Below are positions 50,401-59,607 of a stretch of DNA of 59,607 nt, piece after piece (position 1 is the first letter of the stretch; each line of letters begins with the position of its first letter). Position numbers and translations under genes: made by a program. This DNA comes from Pelargonium tetragonum (lineage: Eukaryota > Streptophyta > Magnoliopsida > Geraniales > Geraniaceae), in contig JAYMTL010000122.1 in assembly GCA_036897445.1 (NCBI GenBank), positions 1-59,607 on the forward strand, read 5' to 3'. The notes below the pieces were generated by a model. That model searched no databases. It was not told the DNA's origin and saw nothing but the letters and a program-made list of their open reading frames with translations.

Positions 50401-53400
50401 TAGATCGCAAGCTTATTGTTTTGTTCTTAGCAGGGCTGTTAAAATAAAACTCTCATTTCTTTGCATAAGCTCAAAAACTAGAGAACGCTGTTAATTCCTT
50501 AATCAAAATTGCTGGGTACCTTAAAGAGGGGGTTTCTGGACCAGGGCATTTTTATAAAGGAATACTTTCTAATTCCTAAACAGATATTATCTTTTTTTAC
50601 CGACTTACAAGCTCAGTATGTACTATATAGTATAGGCGAATTTTTAAGTAATCTTAGCCTTCTTATGGGGCTTTTCCCGTGTCTTGAATTAATTCTATTC
50701 AAATCCTCTTTCTTGGCTGGCCCCCTTTAAAAAGTCTCAGAAAACCCTATGTATATAACGTAAAATTCTGTATTAGGAGCCTTTTTTTAGTTTCAGTCCT
50801 ATTAAACAAGTTTCATTTTGTCCCTAAGTCGTTTAATATCTGTAATAGGATTCTCTATATTCCATTACTTAGAAAAAGGGGCACGAAGGGTTTCATTTTA
50901 ATGTAGATCGGTCTTTTAGTTTTATAGCTAAATTTTATACACTGTTGAAAATCACTTAAACAGAATAAACGCATCGATTCTTATCGCATTTTGGGTGAAT
51001 CTAGACTAGAGTAGACCTCTTTATTGCTAAATCAGATTAGATACCAGGTTACCCGAATTCCAGAATTGACTTTGTGTCTATATTTTTCTATTTCACAGCT
51101 CCCATAAGAGTCAAAATTCCAGTAATTCATATAAAAAAAGGAAAATATCCTAAAGATTGGTTATAACCCTCTTAGTTACCAGAGAGAAGTAGGCTTGCTT
51201 TAAAATATCTTATTAATAAAAATTCAATACAGACAATTTTAGAAAAATACCCTGTCTCATGAACACGAAAGAAAGACACATTAATGCATATGAATCCCTT
51301 TTTATTTTAAGTGCAGAATTTATGGTTACAGGGGAATGAATAAGAGCTTCAAACTAAAGACTTTCTAAATTTATTCCTGGTCCTGGAAGAGCGCTTCTTA
51401 AATACAAGGATAAAGTGGGCTAGAGCGTCCTTTTGTAGGCGACAAGAGTCCTTGTAAGCATGTTTTTAACCTAATTTATTAAACTCTTAAATATTACAGT
51501 ACTCTATAAAATAAAAGTCTGTCTTGAAGTGTACCTTATGAAAAAGCGGAGCCCTTTTACATTGAATTGCTGGGTATCAATCTGCTGTGTAAATGGTATA
51601 TAAAAAACTCTAACACAGTATCCCTTTTAGTTAAGATAAGAATATTTAGAATAAATAATAAAGGGTCACGTATAATAAAGGAATAAAATAAAACTTCTTT
51701 TGTTTTTAGTAATAGCCTAAGAATAAGAAAAGTATGATATAAAAAAAGGAAATAGTCTTTAGTAAGTAGGATTACAACCATCTCCAAGCATCTCTCGGTT
51801 AAATTAATAAATAAGAGTATCCATTATATACACAGCCAGTGGGGATACTAAATTGAGAGTGCAAGCTAATAACAAGATATACTACGTACAAATTTGCCTT
51901 CGGCAGTTCCGCTCTCCACTTACCAATTATCTACTAGACAACATATTATATAATTCTTCTAAGTCAAACATCCTTTAGGTTTCTAGATGAATTAATAAGA
52001 CTACTAGAAACATCGATTTGTAATATATCACAAAGCCCCACCCCATAAAGATGTGAGTAAGCTGAATGCCTACTTAAGCACTTAAAATTTAGGCTAGCTA
52101 CGTTACTTACTACAAGTAATTGGTATTTTATTCTCTATTCAATTCAGGCTCATACAGTATCTAAAAGTATAAGAAATTTTTATATTTTTAATGAATCCTC
52201 GTATTGACCCGCGCGAACCCCTTGATTAGACAGTAATATCCCCCAAAAAAGAATTTAGCTTTACAATTTCAGTAACCCCCAGGAAGTTGTCGAGCCGCAA
52301 CAAATACATAAATGTATGGAATTTCTTTGTTTTAAAACATCAGATCTACCCTCTAAAAAATGAGTATACTCTCAAGGACCCCCCTTAGATGTAAGTTCTG
52401 AATTCCTCCTTTATTTTATAGAGTTGTTGGCTACCCTACTCCGTGTTAGTCAAGATGGGTTTATACCTGGCCAATCCTAATTTATTAGCAATTGAGCGGA
52501 ACAAAACTAAATAGGATACCTTCTCAAGTCAAAAGTTAAGGAAGTATAAACGAGCAATAAAAGCTTACAAACTATAGCAGCCCTTATAAAAATATCAAAT
52601 AAATGGCGAGTATATACATAAGTAAAGCTGAGTAGATTAAATGAAATATACACTCTTAGTGGGGTCCTTGTTTACTGTTACTCTCTTCCAGTACTTATAT
52701 ATAATATATTAAATACCGACTGACATAAAAGTTTTTAATATCTCAAACTCATTATTCTTTTGCAGTTTAATCTTGTATGAGTGGCCTATCAAAAGGTAAT
52801 ATAGAAAATGTCCAAATAAGATTCTAGTTAAGAGCCTTAGTACGGTTTATAGCCTATAACATGGATAAAACATCGAACATTAAACGCATAAAAAAACACT
52901 TCTTTAGGTGTTTTATATTCTTGCTTAGGGGTACTCCTATTTCTGTGTCAGAGTTAAACATTACTGATACATTCAAATTTAGGTACCTTTTGTCGAGTAC
53001 CCTCTATATCAAAGCAACATACGTTTACATTTATATACGAGTCTTTCCTAGCATAAGGGGCCCACCCAAACTCCCGAATTCAGTATAACACTACAATAAA
53101 GAATAAAGAGCAACGGAAAAGAATCTGTAGGCTTAAAAATTGGGCTGAGTTTTGGTAGCTATAGTCCAAATTGTGAAATAAAGAGTTAGTTACTTTTTGT
53201 AGTATCTCATAAAACAAGGAACCTTAAAAACCCAGTAGTATCCAGTATACCTCCTAATAAATAAAGAAGGTCGAGAACAGCTTGAACACTCTAAAAGGCA
53301 GCTACCATTCCTCTTTTAAAAGCTTCCGATTCTGAATAATCCCTAAAGCACAATTTGAGTTCAACTGGGCGGACCCCGGCAATATATTGTCCTTAATTTG

Positions 53401-54535
53401 GAATACTCCAGATTCTAGTACTTGAGAGCTAAGGGCCTTTGCCAGCAGATAAAACAAATAGAGTCAAACGGCGGGCGAGTAACATAGATAAAACAAGGGG
53501 TCTCCTGCCCCAACTTCTTTGAACAAATGTAATTTTAAAACTAAGGCTAAAGAGAGAAATCTCCTAACCAAATATGAGAATTTAAGAAGTTAATGAATAA
53601 AATAAAGGGGGGGCTCCAGGTAAAACTATAAAGTTACCAATTTTAGGGGGATGCACTTTCAAGAACTCTTATCTTTTTTTTGTAGAATTCCCAGTTCTTT
53701 ATGAATTAAGTCTCAAACAGGTCGAAGTGAAGTAAGGTCAATCCTGGAAAATAAGACCTAATTAGAGAGCTCTTGCTTTTCAGAATAGGGGCCCTAGAGA
53801 GCTTTGAAAGAAAGCCTGGATTCCTTTTTTGTAAGACAATACGTTTTGTTCTTATTTAAAAGAATAGAAATATCCTAGACCTATTAACTTATTTATCTTT
53901 CTAAGAGGAGGAGTTCCTTTTGCCGAAAATAAAGATTTTTAAAATCTTGCTTTGGGAATAAGATTTGCTCGGGAAATGAGATTGGGAAATAGGCCTATAC
54001 TATATATTATATGCGTGTGCGTGTAAGAGGTTCCCTGTTGCTATTGTCTTTTTGTCAGGTTTCTAATTCTAATAAAGCAAGGGATACTCTTTAGTCGAAG
54101 TCTTTTAGCTGTCTTTCTAAAACTAAAGTAAGATTATGGTATATTTTAGGAGTATTCTTTTTCTTTTTTATTTCTATAGGGTTGTAAGTAATAATCTAGA
54201 AAAAATCAAAGTATCGCGATCTATAAAGGAGCCCCTGTAGATGATTGGGATGTAACACCTAAGTATCCAAAAAGTTTTAAAGCCTGTTTTAGAAAAGTCT
54301 TTCTATTTTATAGGGGCCTTCCTAATCCTAAAGTTCAATTTTTTTAATTAGAAAGTCTTTTTAAGTGCAGTATATTAGATATTACGCCAGGATTTCTTTA
54401 ATTTGTCAGCTAGTCGAGAGAAGCTCTTTATGTAAGTATAATAGGTCAGAAGGTTTTTATTATCACCAGGAATTACTCGAGTTTGGTTAACGGCACTAAT
54501 TAGTATAAGGCTTAGGGGGATTTTGTAATAGTCCA

Positions 54536-54964
54536 TGCTACCGACTGTAGCGAAGCGTAGAAAGGTTTACGTAAAAGAGTATAATGAACATAAAAGATAC
54601 CTTATAACACCCACCAACCTATAACTTTTGTTTCTTCTTCTTTCCTTACTTGCTTATTGGATTTTGTTGTTACTTCTTGTTTATGATGAGCTATTTCTTT
54701 ATCTGTACTAGACTAGAGTTCTGCTTTTTATTACTTACTTATAGGAGTTAGGAAACGGATTATTGTCTTATGGGGCTTAATGTAACTACTTTTGGGGTAT
54801 AGTATTGTAGGGGCTCTCCCCTAAACATATAGTAGTAGTTGTTTAAGTTTAATTGTATTACTCTTGTCTTCTGCGGTTTATCAGTAGCGAGTGTAAAAGG
54901 CTTAATTAATGGGTATAAGATAGTTTCTTTGTTACCGACTGAAGCGTAGCGGAGAAGGTTAACA
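54536..54964. mobile_element. Possible solo-LTR-like relic
   Basis: Two related motifs about 395 bases apart bound this interval. The left starts TGCTACCGACTGTAGCGAAG (54536). The right is GTTACCGACTGAAGCGTAGC followed by GGAGAAGGTTAACA, ending at 54964. The interval thus begins TG and ends CA, and each motif itself has TACC...GGTT inverted ends, a style seen at the ends of some fungal LTRs. I could find no matching short target duplication outside it, and no internal retroelement region adjoins it. Treated as an old, broken copy. A simple dispersed hairpin repeat occurring twice is the alternative. Confidence 0.25.
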
Positions 54965-55500
54965 CATTATAGTTTCTTAATTGTACATACTTACACTAGG
55001 ATACCCAACTAGAAACTTGTTGTTTATTGACTTTGCTAGCTTGTTTGCTTTAGGAAGGCAGTATACCCCGGTTTCTTATTAGATTAGAAGCAGTAGGAGA
55101 AGGAGTGGGGGAGTAAGAGTTATACACCAAGGGAGGACTCTTCTATCTGTACTATTTGTATAGGCTATTGTAGCTTGTAGTTTATGTACCATGTCTTATA
55201 GTAGTTAATGCTATCGTTGTATTCTATCTTATATGTATTAGATTTTAGATTATATAAGGTAATGATATTGCTTTACTTATATTGTATTATATACATAAAA
55301 ATAGACTCTAATAAAAAAAGAAATAGGAAGAAAAAAACAATAATATAATAACTACAATAACTCGTAGTTACAGTAACCCATAAGACACATACATAAGACA
55401 ATAGGTATAACTCTTACTCTTCTTTATCTTATCTTCTTACTCCTAATAAGAACAATTAAGGAAAGGTATAGCCGCTATGAATAAGATACGGATACAGAAA
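54965..55500. other. Low-complexity TA-rich block
   Basis: This stretch is dominated by TA-rich words and, at 55300-55450, by A-rich then pyrimidine-rich runs, with an ACTCGTAGTTACAGTAACCC string at about 55360. It has the look of decayed repeat DNA like pieces A and E, but I found no specific match. No open frame. Confidence 0.45.
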
Positions 55501-58500
55501 GCAAGTTTAGCTGTAGTTAAGATTCTAATCTTGGAGCACAAAGGGTTTCCGGTCTTATTAAAGTGAAAGTCTTTCTTTCTTGATGTTGTGTTATTGCCCT
55601 ATTTCTAGTAGTTAGCAAGGGCTAACTTAGTAAATAAGAAAAAGTTAAAGAGTAACCGTTCCGTATTTCGCGTAAAAAAGTCAAAGTCAAGGTAGGAGGA
55701 GGAAAGGGAGTAATTCAGGCATTTATAGCTCTTAGGATCGCAGGGAATTTTATAGCTAGTAACTCGCTAGGGTTTCTTATATTTTTAATTTAGCAGCATC
55801 CTTTTGACGGAGCGCTTTCTATGGTTAAGTTAGGCCCTACTCGCGTTTTCCGATACTCTTTTCTTTCTCGATCTGTTTTAGAAAAAGCGCCACCTTTTTC
55901 GGTATAAAATTGTATTTACTAGAGAACCTTAGCAATATAACTGACGGGAGAGTTCCTATATTCCTCCTTTTCGTTTTTGTCTTCTTGCTAGGGCTTCCTT
56001 TATATATATATAACTGAAGATATCTGCTTGTTATTGGAGTTTTTATCTAGAGGGTTTAAAAACTATATGGCAGTAAAATCACTAGAATAATGAAAATAGG
56101 ACGGAGCTCCTTGTGTAATACATACAATCACCTAAAAAAACTAACTCTTTGCGATAACCTCTCGGCGGATTGAAGCTATAGTAAAGGATTTCATGGAGTG
56201 TCTTTCTAGAGACGCTAAATTTTACAGAGTTATGTACTCCTTTTTACGGTCTTGAAAGTTCCTTAGTAGTTATTCACAACATACCCTATGATAAAAGAAA
56301 CAAATTGTACCGAGGAACTGGAAGTCTCAAGATTTACCTTTCAAGATGAAAGTGCAAGACTTGGGTTTTCCTTTTTCCTGAATTAAACGAAAATTTTTAT
56401 GTACTATAATTGTGCTTTGATATTCTAACGCCTATCCACATCTGAGAGGTGTACCAAGTAAGCGGTTGCGTCACTTCCCCTTTCAACTAGCATTACCGAG
56501 ATTTTATAATTAAAAAGTTTTTGGAAGAGCTTCCTTACTATAAAGAAGTAGAAGCTAACAAAACAGAAAGGAATCCTCCTTACTTATATCTGATCTCCGG
56601 AGAGTGGGGCTTTGCTGTAAAGAAGTTCCCTCAATTAGAGCATTTCACGCCTCGTTATTAATATATTCCCGAGTATTTACCACAAACTACAAGAATCTCT
56701 TATGATCTGTTCCAGAGAGACTTCACTAAAAAAGCGACATTCTTGTGTTGGACTATACTAGGGTACCCGAACGAAATAGGCACGCAAGGCGTTCTATTAT
56801 GTTATTAGTGATTACTAAGTCGAGGTATCCTAAGGACACTTCTAAAATAGGAGTCTTTTTCTTTTTCGGTTAGTTTTTCGAGTTTTTGTTATAGTATATC
56901 TAGACTCAGGTGATTAATTAGGAATTTTCTTTTCATCAGGAGGACTCGTAGTATAAAAAAGGGGCTTTATATGTATATAGACCTTTTTTATATATTCAGT
57001 AATCGAAGTAGGCCTTTTAAAGGAGGGTTCAGAGTTTTTAGAAATACCAAAACCAGAGCCTTTTGAACTACGAGGAGAGGCTTTTTAAGTCTTGAAGTTG
57101 TCCTTGCTCTTAAAGATTATCTAGCTCTGTTTTTCTTTAAGGAACACTTACCGCGCAAGTCATAGAATAAAACCGGAGCTTCTATAAAAAGTAGTTTCTT
57201 TTTTTAGAGCCCCCTTCCTGATCTATATCAAGTGATAGCGCGGGCAAGTGCGTAGTTCCACGAGCCCCTTTTTGCAGGCTTTGTAAAGTGGGGTTATAGT
57301 AAATAGGTTACGAGATACTAATTCATTATGGGGTATCTTAGTTACAAGTTGTATACATAGTAAGCTTATAAAATATACCTTAACGTTAAAGAAGTATATA
57401 TTACCCGTATAAATAAGTCTTGACAATTAACCCCCCTAAATCTAAATTAGCTTTATGCTCTTGAATCGAATTCAAACCCAATATTAATTTTCTAAACAGG
57501 ACTCCGTGAACAAGGGTTTTTTATTCCTGAATTTTAAAAAGCAAGGCTAGTAGAAACCGAGTATAAGGGTATACAGAAAAAGCTCCTTGTATGCTTAAAA
57601 AAAGAAGCCAAAACTCTTTCCAAAACTACAACTAACTAGGAAGGGGGCGTTATAACATGGGGTTTGTTTCCTTGTTTATACTTTTTTTGATACTTATAGG
57701 ATTCATATAGCACCATTTTATAAAAGAATTCTTCCTTCATTTTTATTTACTCGCATTCATAATTTAAGAAACTAAATTTTCTAAGAACTCTACCCGTGTA
57801 AAATGTCTCTGCTATCTATTGAATTAGGAGCAATCCTTATGTATACCCTATGCGCTAATAAAAAAGTGGTGGCCCCTAGCTAGCAAGGTGTTTCCTCTAA
57901 AGAATTAAATCCTATATCAGGTTATACCTTAACTCTATTGAGAATACTCCTACTTTTCATATTTTTAATAACAATATCTAGCTAAAACAAGGACCCACTT
58001 TATATATTTATATAAAGGAGGCCCTCCGGAATTGTGACCTTATAAAAGGATAGAAAAACTTGTCTGGACAAGCCCTTAGGAATGGATAAAGTATGCTAGA
58101 ACTCTGCTGTGAATAAAAAACTTATTCTACTACTGATGGATATACTTAGAGTTCCTTTACTTTCCTTATAGACTTATAGAATAATTAAGAGTATTTACAG
58201 ATGGGTTCTTCCTTTTCCCTTCGTCCGGAGAGCTAGACAAGATTTTTTAAGTAAGTCTATACCGTATTTTCCACTAGGAATTTGACAGTGTTAAAAGGTT
58301 TATAAATCAAACCTTACGGATTTACCTGCTCCTTGTATTAACTGAAAGAGGGATATAACTAGTTCTGCTACAAATAGAGTTACCGAAGCCTTTAGTAACT
58401 TGAAGAGCTAAATAAAAAAGAGAAGGATAGTAACCCATAAGTTTGAGGAATGCCTTAAATATACAAGGCGCCCTTGTAACAGGGGTACCTTTTTACTTAT

Positions 58501-59607
58501 TGTAGAAAGGAAGCTCTTTGTACTTATTCCTATGCCCCGATAGCACAGCCAGATGTCAATTGATGGAAGCGCACCCTCCTAAGCAAAGTCCTTATATTGC
58601 TATCTGGGAACCCTCTAAACCAAACAGGTTGTATTTACGCAAAACCTTGCTTTTTATACTTCCAATACTTTTCAATTGAATTTCTGAGCAATTTGTACTC
58701 CAACTCACTCAGAATCGAGATAAGGATATATCTTTCCTAAAAGTTGTCCATATTAAACATAACCCGCTTCCTATAGGAGACTGCACAACAGCATGAATTT
58801 AACTTAATCTGGTCCAAAGAAATCCAGGCAATCTTAATACTTAAAATCTAGGAGTTCCGATGAATGAGCTCTTTCGAGGGAAATTCTTATTCAGCAATAT
58901 GAAAATCTCTTTTGGTTATCCTAGAAATAAGTATCCCTTTCTACCTTTGATCTAGTTGAATATTAATCCTGAGTTTCTGCAATTAGTTATATAAAGGTAT
59001 AGACCCCTTACGTAATATTCTTTCATTTTCTATAAGTATACTAAGAAATCTCTCATACGGGATACAAACTCCTATTTGAAGCAGTCGTACACCGCTTAGT
59101 CTCAACAGGTTAAGCATTTGTTCCCCTTAAAAAGTTAACAGCAAAAGTTAGAGAACGCAAGGAATTGCTTGGACTTACACATTTTTCTTGAACAAGTAGG
59201 ACTTTGACAAAATTCACTTCAGTTACTGCGGGTTGACATTCCAGCCAAGGTTTCCTAGTATTATAGTTTATACACGAAAAGATCCCTTATAAATTTACAA
59301 AATTCGAAGTTTAGTCTTTCTTTTGATTTCATTATCAGTTATTCTAGAATGGTGAGTAGGGTTAAATCTATATCGCTTGGGTCTTTTTTTCTTAACTTTA
59401 AGGCCATCCGTCTAAACCTTTGCTTGGGCCGACTCTTTAAAAGTTAACACACTTGTCAATTAGAATGGAGCAGTCCTTAAAAGTATGCGGGATCCACTTG
59501 GGAAGATGAGTCGAAGCAATAACAAGAGTCTTTCTAGTGGAACGTCCTTCCCAATCCCCAGAGAGAGAGTTCATTAATCCGGCCAGGGTTGTCCTATCCT
59601 CCAGATC
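55501..59607. other. Gene-free AT-rich spacer to window end
   Basis: One open frame of 67 codons (57223-57426, minus) has no motif. A (TA)6 tract lies at 56001-56012. The TA-rich, CA/TG-poor texture is strong here (see the line 56221-56280). Apart from the inverted repeat at 58.5 kb I see nothing. Confidence 0.6.
58535..58608. repeat. tRNA-sized inverted repeat (74 nt)
   Basis: CCCCGATAGCA (58535-58545) and TGCTATCTGGG (58598-58608) pair at 10 of 11 positions and enclose about 52 bases containing the palindrome TCAATTGA and CACCCTCCTAAG. The overall length equals a tRNA, and GCCCCGATAGC resembles a tRNA 5' end. But the 11-bp continuous stem is not tRNA architecture, and no T-loop is present. 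It may be a stem-loop RNA, a short element with inverted ends, or chance. Confidence 0.45.

Larger units (their letters stand above)
46001..54535. other. Gene-free AT-rich spacer
   Basis: Frames at 49627-49863 (minus, 78 codons), 50509-50730 (plus, 73, TTG), 51557-51787 (minus, 76) and 52861-53088 (plus, 75, ATG) have no recognisable family. The 52861 frame begins with ATG and a Lys-rich stretch but has no other sign of being real. A tandem pair of GTAGGATAT lies at 48704-48721. A tRNA-like relic and a hairpin are listed separately. Confidence 0.6.

Noticed and set aside
51036-51053. GATTAGATACCAGGTTAC, resembling the 790 loop of small-subunit rRNA (a second ATTAGATACC near 29.2 kb)
   Set aside because: No other conserved rRNA segment lies at the right distance on either side of either site. 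The 10-base match is explained by TA-rich composition.
52861-53088. 75-codon ATG frame with a basic N-terminus
   Set aside because: No recognisable family and no context. One of very few ATG-starting plus-strand frames, which is what chance would leave.
1-59607. CRISPR array, integron, phage module or bacterial operon
   Set aside because: No regularly spaced repeats, no coding density and no ribosome-binding-site pattern. The window does not look prokaryotic.

Overview
This 59.6 kb window holds no protein-coding gene that I can support. The longest open frame on either strand is 95 codons, inside a compositionally odd patch at about 33.2-34.6 kb. Most other open frames are 60-85 codons, scattered, of low complexity (Phe/Tyr/Lys/Ile/Leu rich), and most plus-strand ones open only at TTG or GTG. 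I found no rRNA, no clean cloverleaf tRNA, no CRISPR array and no intact mobile element.

The sequence is AT-rich, roughly one third G+C in most hand-counted lines. TpA is unusually common, and CpA/TpG are often scarce relative to ApC/GpT. That is the footprint expected of repeat-induced point mutation (RIP) in filamentous ascomycetes, so my leading reading is a gene-free, AT-rich, RIP-like block (pericentromeric, subtelomeric or between genes) of such a fungus. The footprint is patchy; several hand-counted lines do not show it. The main alternative is non-coding organellar DNA, for example a large plant or fungal mitochondrial spacer. It is suggested by several tRNA-like T-arm motifs, short exact dispersed repeats, and the flavour of the 33-34.6 kb patch. 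I put the fungal reading near 50% and the organellar one near 30%.

Layout. 1-1.5 kb is a TA-heavy block. 1.5-4.9 kb is featureless apart from a 21-nt palindrome. 4.9-5.8, 13.0-13.2, 18.0-18.3, 30.3-30.6 and 35.4-36.2 kb hold pieces that share short words and look like very decayed copies of one or two repeat families of unknown class, in both orientations. 5.8-30 kb is monotonous DNA with tRNA-like relics near 10.3, 14.4, 17.6, 21.6, 24.3 and 24.5 kb and a hairpin-dense spot at 24.3-24.5 kb. 33.2-34.6 kb is the outlier island: richer in G+C, rich in CpA/TpG, poor in TpA, and crowded with overlapping open frames. 36-54.5 kb is again monotonous. 54.5-55.5 kb carries a possible solo-LTR-like relic bounded by two related 30-nt motifs, followed by low-complexity TA-rich DNA. 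55.5 kb to the end is featureless apart from a tRNA-sized inverted repeat at 58.5 kb.

Nothing here forms a pathway or operon. The interest lies in the island, the dispersed short repeats that connect it to distant places, the clustered RNA-like structures, and the mutational texture of the whole block.
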